Counted from the stretch's first letter, positions 31,641 through 43,732 are shown. The stretch: 64,000 bases of DNA from Symbiodinium natans (GCA_905221605.1 CAJNDS010000045.1:124001-188000), one strand, 5' to 3'. A program made the numbers and translations. The notes: a model not told the origin generated them from the sequence alone.

Positions 31641-31681
31641 GGTTTAGGGTTTAGGGTTTAGGGTTTAGGGTTTAGGGTTTA
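31632..31681 (+). repeat. Telomeric array supplying the stop codon
   Basis: Seven TTTAGGG units; the first one ends the reading frame of exon 17. Confidence 0.92.
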
Positions 31682-32266
31682 ATGACAAGGGACGAAAGGA
31701 GGGACCCTGGCCGGGGACCATAGGGGTAAAGGTATACATAGGGGGTACATAGGCCTCCCTCCTTGTATCCCTTAATGTTGGGCTTCGGATTCTTACCCTT
31801 AAACCCGGAAACCCAAAGCTCTTGAGCCGTAAGCCTACCTGCCCCCCACCCCCCCAAAACCCTAAACCCTAAACCCTTCTTCCCCCTAGGAAGAAGCCAA
31901 AAAAGGTTTCCCCCAAAAAGCCATAAGCCCGAATCCCGAGCCCCTGAACTAAGCCTTACCCTGCTTCAGGTGGTATCTGTGGGTTGGGGTGTAGGGTTTC
32001 AGGTTGCAGGGTTTAGGTCTAGGATTTAGGGTCTAGTCCTCAAAAACCACCCTCGGAGGACCACATCATGAACCGTAGAATTGGTATCATCTGCTCATCC
32101 TTATTTTGGCTTTACTAGGGTTTTAGGTTTAGGGTTTCGGGTTTAGGTTTTAGCGTTTAGGGTTGAGGGTTGTGGGTTCAGGGTTGAGGGTTGAGGGTTG
32201 AGGGTAGGTCTATCGACCACACGCCCTTTTCGGGTTCACATGGTCCCAAACAACTTGCCCGAAACG

Positions 32267-32332
32267 CAGGTAGAGTCGGGGCGCATGTCGAAGCTGCTGA
32301 ACAGTGAGAGGCTGAAGGCTGTGCGACGCGCA
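32267..32332 (+). CDS. Exon-like island, unidentified protein
   Basis: After gaaacgcag it reads VESGRMSKLLNSERLKAVRR, ending near a GC donor-like gcaaac. Lies in repeat-poor sequence downstream of the PTGES2-like gene; function unknown. Confidence 0.4.
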
Positions 32333-32573
32333 AGGCAAACGCAGGGGAAGTCCAAATACCCCCCCTGCGAGTTTCGGCCGATGTCATCCAGCTGCGCCTA
32401 AACCCAAGCCCGACCCTAAACTAAAGGCGGCACTCGCGGGTCCCGACTTGGGTTGCCCACTTGCTACTCGGAAGATCTACTGGAAGTCTCAAGGAATATT
32501 CTGGCTGTGTGTTCAAACACGGGACCCCCTAATGTTATGAGAAACCTCACTGTTAAGGATCCTCCAGGGTAAT

Positions 32574-32900
32574 CCGAGCATCTGTTTAATTGGGGGGGCC
32601 CCCTACCACCGCAATAAGAAAGGCCGGGTTCCGCAATAGTAAGACCGTGGCCCTGTATTGATTCTCTATTCAAAACAATAGGCCGCAGATCCCTGAGGTG
32701 TTGGAGCTTCGCAGCTCAGCAAACAAAACAAGAAGCCTGCGGACAGATTTTGGAACCTCCCCGAAAGCATCTCCTTTAAATGTGGTGGTATTGGCCCACA
32801 CGAAATCCACCGTAATGGAAAGTAGTCTTCCGGCGGGCTTCTCGGCGAAAAATATTTCTTTAAATGTGGGGGTATTAATTAAACAGATGCTCGGATTAGA
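32574..32900. repeat. Foldback structure
   Basis: CCGAGCATCTGTTTAATT at about 32576 is matched by its complement at about 32880. Two direct copies of CTTTAAATGTGG-GGTATT lie at the right. Possibly a transposon remnant. Confidence 0.55.
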
Positions 32901-32979
32901 GAAATGTTTTGCGTTGGGAAGGTGATGGTGCCTATCTTGCTGCAGTAGGATTTCTTAAGGGTTTGGGATTTAGGGTCTA

Positions 32980-33099
32980 CAGGGTGGGGCCCCCTTACTA
33001 TACTAACTGTAGTTAAGGGACTTATAACCTAACTTAGGGTCCTTATAACCCAATTTAGGGCCCTTATAACTCTACTTATAACTAGGGGGCCCCACCCTG
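32980..33099. mobile_element. 120-bp MITE copy 6
   Basis: Perfect termini, flanking TA; same orientation as copy 1. Confidence 0.92.
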
Positions 33100-33107
33100 T
33101 AGGGCTT

Positions 33108-33173
33108 ACTGCCTACGACGACGGCCGCAAAATCATCCATGTGCTGACGATGCCTGAGATCGAGTGTGCGAGA
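33108..33173 (+). CDS. Exon-like island, unidentified protein
   Basis: Reads TAYDDGRKIIHVLTMPEIE directly after MITE copy 6. CCCTAAA repeats follow within 40 nt. Unrecognised. Confidence 0.4.
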
Positions 33174-33296
33174 TGATGTCAACCCTCAACCGCCTGAACC
33201 CTAAACCCTAAACCCTAAACCCTAAACCCCAAAACCTAAACCCTAAACCCTAAACCCTACACCCTAAACCCTAAACCCTAAATCCTATCAAAGCTA

Positions 33297-33405
33297 GCGG
33301 CTCTCGACGTCGGCCCTACGATCAGAAGTTCATCCGCACCAGCGGGCAAGCGCAGCTCTTACCACTTTCTCGCCTCCGCTTGGGTTCAACTGGGGTTGAT
33401 GAGGT
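33297..33405 (+). CDS. Exon-like island, unidentified protein
   Basis: Reads IKASGSRRRPYDQKFIRTSG then QAQLLPLSRLRL. It lies between a CCCTAAA array (33200-33290) and TTTAGGG repeats (33403 on), the arrangement typical of plus-strand exons here. Function unknown. Confidence 0.42.
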
Positions 33406-33476
33406 TTAGGGTTTAGGTTTTAGGGATTAGAGTCTAGGGTTACCAGAATTGGCGGGCCTGTTTAACAGCAGGGATT

Positions 33477-33482
33477 TTTTTT

Positions 33483-33513
<31 letters not shown>

Positions 33514-33518
33514 GGGGA
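33477..33518 (+). repeat. Adjoining T and G homopolymers
   Basis: About 17 T followed by about 25 G. Length is unlikely to be exact. Confidence 0.85.
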
Positions 33519-34289
33519 TTGGATGAAATTACGGAGGTTTTTAAGATCATGTGGGCAGAGGGGGGGCGGTAGGTGAGAGAAGCAATAGCTGCGTCGGCGC
33601 TGGACTTAGTTTCGAAGCCCAAGGATCGGTGTGCTTGGAAGATGCAATACGAAGTAGATAAAACATTCAAAACCTTACGGAATATGTGTGTGTGTGTGCT
33701 CATATGTGTATATGTATGTATATGTATATATATATATACACATATATTGTCATACACCAATAGTTACAAGAAGAGCAATAGTTACATGCAATATATATAT
33801 ATATATTGAGGTCTACATATATATATATAGATATATAAATGTATGTAGTACATACTTGGGCCCCTATAGAGCTACGATGTATGAGCCGCTTTGAGGTCTA
33901 AGCATATACACCCTGTCTGGGCACACTCGGGCTGCGGGCGAGGTGTCTCAGCGTGAAGGACTCCGCCCAGTTCTTGCCTCCTGTTGCTTGGGAAAATGGC
34001 ACAGAGATCAGGGCTTGGGGATGTTTTGGGGGGTGTAGGCTTTAAGTTTCCAGGGCTTGGGGTTCAGGGTGTACATGGGGCTTTGGGTTTTGGGTTTAGG
34101 GTTGAGGGTGTTCCGAGTTCAGGGACTAGGGTGTTTAGGGTCTCAGGCATTTAGGTTGAGTGCTGTGGGTTTTAGGGTTCATCTCTCCTCGACCAGGGAG
34201 CTGCAGGCTTTAAGTGATTTGCGGGAATGTGCTCGAGTGCTGCCATGTAGGCCATGACCTGCAGGCACCCGCAACACAGTGCGAGCGGC

Positions 34290-34475
34290 TTAGGGTTTAG
34301 GGTTTGGGATTTAGGGTTAGGGTTTAGGGTTTAGGGTTTAGGGTTTAGGGTTTAGGGTTTAGGGTTTAGGGTTTAGGGTTTAGGGTTTAGGGTTTAGGGT
34401 TTAGGGTTTAGGGTTTAGGGTTAGGGTTTAGGGTTTAGGGTCTAGGGTTTAGGGTTTAGGGTTTAGGGTTTAATC
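34290..34475 (+). repeat. Long interstitial telomeric array, TTTAGGG orientation
   Basis: About twenty-five units with few variants. Confidence 0.97.
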
Positions 34476-35345
34476 TAATGAAACAGGCCCCGCTAGTATT
34501 TAGGCTTCACGTGGGCTTAGGGCATTTTCTTTCTTGGCTGGGTTGGGGTAGTAACAGGCCTTCTAGGGTCTTCTGCTTCTATCCGAGGTAAGATAAGGGG
34601 GGGCAAGGGTCCCCACATAAGTGGTTTAGGGTTTAGGGCTTAGGGTTTAGGATTTAGGGTTTCGGGTTTAGGTAGGATAAGGGGGACCCTTAAAAGGGAA
34701 CCCTTCTGAACCTTCTTCTGGCTCTCTTAGACAGGGGCCTTGTTGAGAGGGTCTATATCCCCAAGGGTCCCCCTAATACTATCCCCCAGATTCAGGGGTA
34801 TAGGGTTTAGGGTTTCGGGTCTCGGGTTGTATGGGCCTGATGACATGTCAGGGTTATGCCCTGCAGCTTTGTTTAGGGGTTTAGGGTGCAGGGTGCAAAA
34901 AAAGCCTTCCGCCATCAGAGTTGTCGATCCTGCGGTAAGGCCTTGCTTGTTGTGTTCACCGAGTCGGAATAACTACTAATGGTGTTCCCTTCTGGTCACA
35001 GTCCCTTTAGAACTTTGCTATAACAGCCCCCCCCCCCCCCCCCCCCAAATCCTATTGAAATTACTAAGGCCCCTACAGCAATTTCCTCAGCTGCTATATG
35101 CTATATTAAAAAACACAGTTTTGTTTTTGAGGGGGGGGGGTGCTGCATACATACTCGGAAGTTTACATCCGCATCCCAGAAACTTGCAGGGTTGGGGGCT
35201 GCAAGCAAACCCTAAACCCTACCCTATGCCCTAAACCCCAAACCCCCTCAACCCCAAGCCCTAAACCCTAAACCCTACCTTGTGACATACTGGTAATACT
35301 GGTACTCAAGTCCCATGGACCATGACCTAGGAGCCCTAAACCCTA

Positions 35346-35465
35346 CAGGGTGGGGCCCCCTTACTATACTAACTGTAGTTAAGGGACTTATAACCTAACT
35401 TAGGGTCCTTATAACCCAATTTAGGGCCCTTATAACTCTACTTATAACTAGGGGGCCCCACCCTG
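35346..35465. mobile_element. 120-bp MITE copy 7, inside a telomeric array
   Basis: Flanks read CCCTAAACCC-TA before and TA-AACCCTAAACCC after. Removing the element and one TA restores a continuous CCCTAAA array: a clean insertion with target duplication. Confidence 0.95.
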
Positions 35466-36144
35466 TAAACCCTAAACCCTAAACCCTAAACCTTTGTTTT
35501 TAGTGTTTAGGGCTTGGGGAGGGTAGGTTCCTGTTTCAACAACCACCTCTGCAACAGGCCCCGCGGCTTCTTCTGCTGCAAGGTGCTCTTAAGCTCGTCA
35601 GGGGAAAGAGCTTAGGGAGTTGGTCCACAGGGTTTAGGGTTTAGAATTTAGGGTTTAGGGTTTTTGGGGTTTGAGTTCAGGTCCTACGGCTTAGTCTTCG
35701 GGGTCGGAAGGGCTTAGGGTTTTTAACCCTAAAGACCTAGAGCCCTAAACCTCTGAAGCATTGAGGAGGCCCCCCTGACGGCATTTGGAGAGAGTATGAT
35801 CCCTTTGGGGTTTAATCGCTGTTAAGGTTTAATCTCTTTGGGATTTAATCCCTTTGGAGTTGAATTATCCCTTTGGGGTTCAGTCCCTCTGGGTCTTCGG
35901 TCTCTTTGGTTGTGGGTTTTTCGCCCCCGGTGCCCTCGGGGTTGGGGGTTTCGGGGTTGAGGTTGGAGTCTAGGGTTAGAGATATGCATATCCACCCTAA
36001 ACCCTAAACCCTAAACCCTCTGTGGAACCATAGCTGCCCCCCCCCCCCCCCCCCCCCAATTTTGGAGTCGAGTTGGTCTTAGAGGGGTGGTGCTTAGAAG
36101 CTTGTTCAAGGAGTTCAGGGCCTGTAAGATGTAGATTGTCTTTG

Positions 36145-36240
36145 AGGTTTAGGGTTTAGGGTTTAGGGTTTAGGGTTTAGGGTTTAGGGTTTAGGGTTTA
36201 GGGTTTAGGGTTTAGGGTTTAGGGTTTAGGGTTTAGGACT
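36145..36240 (+). repeat. Interstitial telomeric array, TTTAGGG orientation
   Basis: About thirteen units. CCCTAAA arrays follow at about 36340-36410 and 36706-36765, with C/T variants to 36955. Confidence 0.95.
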
Positions 36241-37353
36241 CTGGTTGGAAGTTCCTTCTGTCGCTGACGGGGTTTCAAGGGTGTCTTGCTGCAGGAACCC
36301 GCGCGAAGATGCGCCATTGGAGGCGGGCCCTAGAAACCCTCAACCCTAAACCCTAAACCCTGAACCCTAAACCCTAAACCCTAAACCCTAAACCTCTAAC
36401 CCTAAACCCTAAAGCCCAAAACACCTAAGACTCTAAGGAAGCTACGGTATGCTAGACTCAGCTACGGCCACCCCCGAAGCTCCCAAAGCCCCAACTGCCT
36501 CAGCGTTCATTCAGGGGTTTAGGGTTTAAGGTTCAGGGTTTAGGGTTTAGGGTTTAAGGTTTAGGGTTTAGGGTTTCGGATTTAGGGCTTAGGAGTTAGG
36601 AGCTTAAGGGTTTGGCGTTTAGGGTTTAGGGTTTAGGAGTTAGGATTTTAAGGTTGGGGTTTAGGGTTTAGGAAGTCTAGGAAGAGGGCTCCCTTATCGG
36701 GAACTAAACCCTAAACCCTAAACCCTAAACCCTAAACCCTAAACCCTAAACCCTAAACCCTAAACCCCTCAACCCCTCAACCCCTCAAACACCTCCTCAA
36801 GCCGAAGTCCGGCTTCTGACCTGGCTGTAGTTCGGGATCGGTACCCTGAAACCCTCAACCCTAGCCCAAAACCCCAAACCCCAAACCCTAAACCCTAAAC
36901 CCCTAAACCCCTAACCCCTAAACCCCTAAACCCCTAAACCCGTAAACCCCTAAACCCATCTGAGCCTAGGGTGGACTTTAAGCCCATGAATCTCCAAGCA
37001 TGAGGGCCGCAGGTTTCGCAAGAGCCCGCGTTGCCGAAGTCTCGAACGTCCCTAAACCCTAAACCCCAAAACCCTAAACCCTAAACTCTATCCCTACCTT
37101 CCCATTCTCTCTGAACCTGTTCGGTTTTTCTTGGTTTTCAGCCAGGAATACATAGACCTAGAGCCCAATGGGCAAAGAGGCTGCTGAAATCTTTTTCGCC
37201 TGTCCACTGCAGTTTATCTCATCATGCAGCTGTCCCCAGCTGCCAGAAACCCGAGGTTCACAAGCGAGGCAGCAGCACGACACAGACTTTACATAATATT
37301 CAGGCTGAGATGATGCTTGAGTAGTCTTGGTTCAGCATATTTTTCTCTACCAT

Positions 37354-40300
37354 TCAGCTGTTGCGAGCTCGCTTGCGGGCTGGTTCAGCCGTACCCCTCA
37401 ACCCTTCCTGCTCGGCTGGCGTGAGCATGTTGAACCATTCAAAGCTCCAAGCAGTAGCACAGGCCATGGCCTGATCCTTTGTACGTTGGGTGGATTTTGC
37501 ACCCGCATGGTTCTCATCCCTGAAACAGAAAGCTCTGGACATCCTCTTTGTACTTGGGTGGCGAAAACCTGTGGGAAGCTTCACTTGGCAGAATGGAGAG
37601 GAATCTGTTGGGTAGCCGAAGTACCGAGCGCAACCCGGAGCTACTTCACCATCAGGAGGAGGAGGTCGTTGCACGGGCGATGCGTGGGGTCCATCCACAC
37701 GTTCCTTTCAAAAGGGATGCTTTAGAGCTTTATTAAGGACTTTTGATGTATTCGCAGCTTCACTACTGTGGCAAGGGTTGGGGGTTTTAGATGCCAAATT
37801 GAATTTTTTTTGACATGAGCAAACCACCTAAGCAAAGAAGAGCTTAAAATGCTGCCAAATATGAGCTCCTTCCGCTGCATGTCGATGTCCTGTGCGATAG
37901 CATCCTCGGAAGCCCGGTCGTGGCATGGAGCAGCTTCAGCAGCTGCGGCGACTTCATCTCTGTGCTGCTCGGCAGCATTGTTGCTTGCCTCTGTCGGTGC
38001 TTCTTCCATGTTCGCCTCTGATGCTGGGTCATCTCCCATCTCTTCCATGAGGCTTATTTCTTCTTCGTCGTCTGTTTCTCCTTCAAGTTTTTCGTCGGGC
38101 TCCCTGTTGTCATCCTTACTTCGGTGAGTGGGTTTAGGGTTTAGGGTCTGGGGCCTGAACGGTAGACCCTTTTTTCCAAAAACCCTAAAACCCTAAACCC
38201 TAATATGGAGTGAAAAACTTTAAGGTGGGGTTTAGGGTAGAATACGAGGGCCCTCAACACCATCCACATATTAGAGCATGTAGGATTCTGCTGCTTTGTC
38301 AGCCTCCTTGTCAGGAAGCTCTTCCAAAATCTCGCTGATGTACTTCTCTGACTTCTTCTCATGTTCAAGGAAAAGCTTGACCCGAGACTTGTAGTCGAGC
38401 TTGCCGTGCTTCAATCCCAGCGAACTGCAGATGCTAGACAGCAGGGAGCGGGGCACTGAAAGAATGGAGTACTCGGCAACGTAGCTGGCCAGACTCATCC
38501 AACCAGACACCTGCTTCCATGCCAGCTGGTCGTGTGCCAAGCACTCCTCTGTGAGGGCCACGTGAACTTCGTGAAGGTCTCCAACGATTGTGTCTGTCCG
38601 GGGAACTTCCAAGGCCTCAAAGGTAAAGACATTCTCTGCAAACCTTTTCAATGGCCAAAGGCGTGCAGCATAAGGACGGGAGGAGAGCACGAGCGAGCGG
38701 GTGTCATCTGTGGGCTGGTGTGCACGGCAGGAAATGAAGCAATGCTCCGGAACCAGCTTGCTTGTCCACATGGATGAAAACACACTGAGAAGGACCTCCT
38801 TCCTGTCATCCTGCCTGTCCAATTCTGGCCGGATGTGCACATGATAGCAAGTGCTGAGGACCTTCATGAGGGAAAGCCTCTGCACCAGTATGTGTGGCTT
38901 TGTGTAGTTCTTATTGGTGCGATGCTTTGTGAGGCCCTCTGAGCAGATTCCCAGCTCCGTGTCTGTAGCCTTCAAGGCACTGTGCACCCGAGCTTTGATG
39001 TGTTTCTGCGACAGTGGCTGTTGCCAATCCTGGGCAGTGAGGTTCAGGACTTCGGCACCAGCTGGGCGTTTCAGGGTGGACTTGTGTGCCACAGCGTGCA
39101 GGTTGTGCGGGTTTGTCTTCTCACTTTTGGCATGCCTTCGACCAGCATCTCTCAGATCGTTGAAGCACAATTCGGAAGGCAACGAGCAAAGTAGACTGGA
39201 AGTCCCAGGGCCAGTGAGGCCAGCCATGCATCTGCAACATTGTCGGAAGGCCTGCCCAGCGGCGGTGTCCATGGCCTCGGACTTGAAGCTGAAGGACCTG
39301 ACGTTGTGAGTTTTTGTTTTGTTTTGACTGGGTTAACATGACTTACCGAATCCAGGGTTGAAATCTCTAGTCTGTGCTCATGAGGAGGCCCGTGAAACTG
39401 AGCACCACACTCCCCCTTTGTCATGATGTCTCTGTACGGTTGATAGCGGGTGAAAGAAAGAAGACCGTACAAAGCACATTTGCTCGGGAGGACATCGACA
39501 ATTTCCGTCACAAAGAGCCATTCCTTCTGCATGTCTTCCAGACAGCTTGCCCGGGCTTGCGCGTTCAGGCATGCAATGGCTCTCCAAGGAAATGAGGTGT
39601 GGTAGGCGTCCAAGGAACACAGGGAGCTCAGATGGCAAAGGGTCAAACTTGCCAGCCATGTGCGTGACTCGGGGTCGTTGTCTGCAGAACAATACGGGAT
39701 GGCTGCACCTTTAGCTGCGTCCTGTAGAGTCTTCCTTAGGCGTCACATCTAGAAGGCTTCAAAGACTGCTTGGACTGGACTATTAACCGAGCTTCGTGAT
39801 GAGTCGTTGCACCCGCTTGCCAGTGTGCCAGTGGCCAAGGACAAGGCATGCTTCAAGGAGGCGCTTGAGTTGTTCTGGAAGTCTCGTGCCTTAGATGCAA
39901 CATTTAGAACTGTAACTAAGAACCTTTGACCCCAGGCCCACTACTGCAGCCCAGGGGCACAGTCACACACGAACATTCTCAAGGTTGGAAAACCACAATG
40001 AAGGCCCTCATCTTGTCTTGGTTTGTGTCATCAGCCAGCACCTAGATGAACACAGGTGAGCAGCGTTTCTGTGCGAGGTCCCCTTAAATCCGCTATTTCG
40101 GGTTTGGGATTTAGGGTTCAGGGTGTCAGTGTTTAGGGTACAAGAGCAAGAAGAGCAGCTAAAGCACGTGCCATGCAGCGACCCGGGCAGAGAAGCTATC
40201 GTCACTGCCATCACTGCGGGCGGTCATCCCCCACGGGTTTCGCCCTTCACTGAAGAAGGAGAAGCAGTGAGCCATTGCTTCTGCGTGCCATACCCCGTCC

Positions 40301-43300
40301 AGGGCAACACTGTAGTCCCAGAAGCTGAACCAGCGACTGTCCTTGGAGGTCTCGGCCCGAAGATGTAGCCTGGCTGTTAGGGTCTTGGTTTTAGGCTGGG
40401 GTTTAGGGCTAAGGGCTGAGAATTCAGGGTTGCTGTAAGATACATTTTGTGTGCACACCGACTCACAAACTATTTTCAAACCACACGTGGCCTTGCCGGT
40501 CACGTAGCATGCTCAAAGCATCGGCTGCTGTGAAGCTGCTCTCGGCAATCCCACTCCCATTGTGCAAGCCTGCCGCATCCTTAGCCATGCCTGGTATAAA
40601 CATCTGTGCAAAGTCGGCGTTGGGGTCCTTTGACAGAAGCTCGATGATGCGGTCGCGGGCATCTGAAACCAAACGGCCAAACTTTGATGTTTTGAATGGT
40701 CCCCTCGAGAAGCGAAAGAGAACCCCCAGCTTCTTAAGCAGATCTGCGGCCCCTGTGAGGCCACGAATGGCCTGGGCACATCTCCGTGCGGAGCGGTGGA
40801 AGATGTCGGGCCATAGCACAGCCCAGCAATCTGAGGCACTGAGGTGTTGCCATGCCACGAATCCCTGAGGTCATTTTGAGAAGCAGTTTCAGGGTTGAGG
40901 GTTTAGGGTTTAGGGTTTAGGGTTAAGGAGATTTCGTGTTCGGGGCTTCATAAACCTCAGCCAGGCAAGCCTGTGTCCCTTCGTCGGCACTGAAAACCAG
41001 TCTTGTGAAGTTTTCGTGCTCATAGAAGTCCTTGCGGGATTCCAAGGCCTCTGAGTCCCAGGTAAAGAAGAAGTGTGCGTCTGACGGAAGCTGCTGCGGT
41101 AGGAGTCGCAACTCACTATTGTCGTAGACATGTCTTTCACAGCCTTGTCCAGCAGGTTTCAAGGGATTCGGCGGCTTGCAGCTCTGAAGGGTGAACCCGG
41201 AAGGCATGGCTTGCTGCAGAGAGTTTGCAATTCCAGCTAGCAGGTCTTTTGTGGGCTTGCGAAACTCTCGGAAAGCAAAGGCGTTCTTGGGAAGCTGCGT
41301 GCGCTGCGTGGCGTCCTGCGGCAGTCGACCCTGCAAGGCTGCAGCCAGGCTTCGTGAAGCCTCTGCAGCTTCGTCTTTGTTACACACGTTCACAGGTAGC
41401 ATCTGCGTGGCTCCGGGAAAAAGACAACCGTCCAGCATAAACACCACGGACAAGACCTGTTTCGGAGGGAAAGGAAGGCAGTACAGCAAGCATCCCCCCA
41501 CGTTTAAGTTTCCCCACTGCCCTCCCAGGGAGCCTTCTCAGTGGCCACTGTGGCCTCGTCAAAGCAAAAGTTCAGGCACTTCATCTCTTGACGGCTAAGA
41601 GCAGCTGCAACGTGGCTCTCTGTCTTCAGGAGAAGTCGGGCCACAAACTCAGCGGCTGTCTTGGTAGCCAGATTCGAGTTCTCAGCCACGAGTTCTAGCT
41701 CCGAAAGGCACCTTTCGTCCTTCAAAGACACGTAGCCTGTACCCCGGCAGAGGAAGCGGCTTACCATGTTCATGCGAAGCGACCTGTTGCCCTTCCTGCG
41801 TGACACAGCCATGTACGGATGATACTTGTGAGCAATGTTGGGGTCCGGGCATTGTTCTGTGGTTGCCCTTTCCAGACTCTCTTCTGCACGTTGCGCAAAA
41901 ACGTGCAGGACACGTTTTGTCAGGCGACGGAAACCAAGGGAGTTCCAGAAATCCTTATCGGATCTCATCCTCAGGCACGTGACAAGGAAGGTGCTGAGCG
42001 GCATTGTGGCATTTGTGTCTTTGCCAGGGATTTTTTTTGCAAACCTGGCGGGCAGAAATAAAGACAAACTTCGTCAGGGAAAGATGCAGAAGTTTACAGC
42101 CCCAACAAAAAAAATCTCACCGAAATAGACAGGAAATTCCTCAGCGAAATAGCAGAAAGAATCCTCAGCCGAACCCTAAACCCGAAATTTAAAGGGGAAG
42201 CCCTAAATTGAACCTTAATCCCAAAACGGAAACAAACGGGAGACCTCAACCGCCCCAGGTAAGGCCTTGCCCAACTGAGACCAAGCTCGTGCAGTGCTGC
42301 TTTCAGTGCTGGCACAGGCATCAGGTTCTCTTGCACCTGAACACAGAAGACTCGGGCGTGGGGCAGCAGGGGAATGGAGTCATTGATGCTCATGTGTTCT
42401 TCGAATGTTTGCAGGACCCCCAAACACTCCATCAGAGCATCAGGTCCCAGGCTTGCTGTGGGAAGCAATGTGGCCAGAGTGACAAGTATCCCCAGGACTG
42501 TGCAGCAGTCCACTGGCAGGGAAGTCAATCCGGCGATGTGGCCTTTGTAGGTTGGTCTGCGTGCCACCTTGGGAACAAAAGAAAGAAAGATCTCAGAGAC
42601 GGCCTCAGAAAAAAGAGAGAGATAGAGAGAGAGAGAGACTGAAAGTGAGGATGAGAGTGAGAGAGAAAATGAGAGTGAGACTGAGAGCGAGAGAGAATCC
42701 AAAACGGGATCAGCAATTGGTGGAGTCAAAGAAAGATGTCGATCTAAGATACCCACATGCCGAGTTCCCACTTCCAGCAAGTGTGCCAGAGGCAAGTAGT
42801 TGCCGGCATGGTTCTTTGTGAAGTACTGCGTATATGGAGTGCGAAGAGAATACCATTCTGCTGTGGAAATAAAGTGCCGATACCCATCAACGGCGTCATT
42901 GTTCTCAACCTGTCCCACGTGCAAAAACAGAAATGCTACGTACGTGAAGAGGAGAAATCAGCGTTGTGCCAGAACCCGGCCTGCAAGACAGTCCAGACAC
43001 CACGTCTGTTCGAAAGAAATCTGAAGACATGACCTGGACAATCCCGATCTACACCTGGGCTTCGCTTTTCAGGGGAGGTTTCGGCGTCGTCATCATCCTC
43101 CAAGGCAGGCGAGGGCTGCTCCGGAAGGCTTTCCAGACTGGGCTTCGGGGCGAAGGGCGTGTCAGGACCGTACATCTGCACAAGCTGCTCATGCTGTTTC
43201 TCAAACTTTTTGAGATTACTATGCCATGCGGCATCCCGATGACTAGGGGCCACGTCAGCGTATGTCTTCCATGCCTCAGCCACCTTCTTTCTGACAGACA

Positions 43301-43695
43301 ACAATGCTATGCAGCGAGAGCCGTTCTCATCTTCCAGCGGGACCTTTTCCAGCAGAGCCCGAATCTCGCCGAGCCAATCCTGGAGTTTAAGGTGTTAGTG
43401 TTTAGGGTGAGGGGTTCAGGCCTTGAGGTTCAAGGCCTAGGGTTTAGGGTTTAGGATTTAGGGTTTAGGGTTTAGGGTTTGGGGTTTAGGGTTTAGGGCT
43501 ACCCCCAAACCCACCTCCAGGATCATTCTGGCCACACCGTTTCCCCCGGCACGGCCCCGGAGCGCTCAAGAGGCGCACTATGGCAAAAAGAAGGCCAGTA
43601 GGTTGAGTTGGAATCTTCAGTTTTACAGTGCGTACGTCCCACCTTTCCCATTCTGGCCCGTATCCTTCTGGCCTTATTTTTGGCTCTGCGAGCAA
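37354..43695 (-). CDS. Large multi-exon protein of a dinoflagellate-type family
   Basis: A run of minus-strand exons with continuous protein-like reading. In order they contain WERWDVRTVKLKIPTQPTG (43.6 kb), AEAWKTYADVAPSHRD (43.2), GNYLPLAHLLEVGTRHVG (42.8), MECLGVLQTFEEHM (42.4), MKCLNFCFDEATVATE (41.55), FMLDGCLFPGATQMLPV (41.4), LKKLGVLFRFSRGPF (40.7), LNAQARASCLEDMQKEW (39.5), LPSELCFNDLRDAGRRHAKS (39.15), SKLVPEHCFISC (38.75), an acidic tail (38.0) and KRARNS-stop at 37354. I recall proteins of this make-up as very common in symbiotic dinoflagellate genomes; no biochemical role is known to me and no catalytic motif is evident. Several splice sites are good (GTAAGT at 39346; phase-0 join 40956/40864). 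The 39347/39297 join does not keep frame as I read it. Confidence 0.65.
38271..39297 (-). CDS. Longest exon of the large minus-strand gene
   Basis: An open frame of more than 330 codons, long for this window. Contains CFNDLRDAGRRHAKSEKTNP, ELGICSEGLTKHRTNKNYTK and near its end VKLFLEHEKKSEKYISEIL. An upstream AG (acgtcag) begins it. Its phase conflicts with the preceding exon as read, so the acceptor may lie elsewhere. Confidence 0.7.
39347..39702 (-). CDS. Internal exon of the large minus-strand gene
   Basis: Starts IPYCSADNDPESRTWLASL after acceptor aggtgcag and ends RLEISTLDS before a strong GTAAGT donor. Confidence 0.65.
40492..40864 (-). CDS. Internal exon of the large minus-strand gene
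   Basis: Begins GFVAWQHLSASDCWAVLWPD after acceptor gacctcag. Ends with a GC donor (CAAG|GCCACG), which joins in phase to the exon at 39347-39702. Contains the FRFSRGPFKTSKFGRLV segment. Confidence 0.65.
40956..41456 (-). CDS. Internal exon of the large minus-strand gene
   Basis: 501 nt, phase 0 at both ends, from acceptor ccgaaacag to donor GAG|GTTTAT. Reads VLSVVFMLDGCLFPGATQML at the start and ...ACLAE at the end. It continues in phase with the exon at 40492-40864. The intron between them contains TTTAGGG units (40898-40925). Confidence 0.7.
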
Positions 43696-43732
43696 CAGAA
43701 CTGCTCCTGTAGCCCCAGTAGGATTCCCGTTA

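Noticed and set aside
39347-39646. Alternative minus-strand frame at 39378-39692
   Set aside because: It overlaps the better frame containing LNAQARASCLEDMQKEW, which has proper phase to its upstream neighbour and a GTAAGT donor.
42570-42710. Ser/Leu-rich stretch in the frame at 42094-42924
   Set aside because: It is a (CT)n microsatellite, better explained as an intron between PPIADP and VARRPTYK, with donor CCC|GTTTTG and acceptor cccaag.
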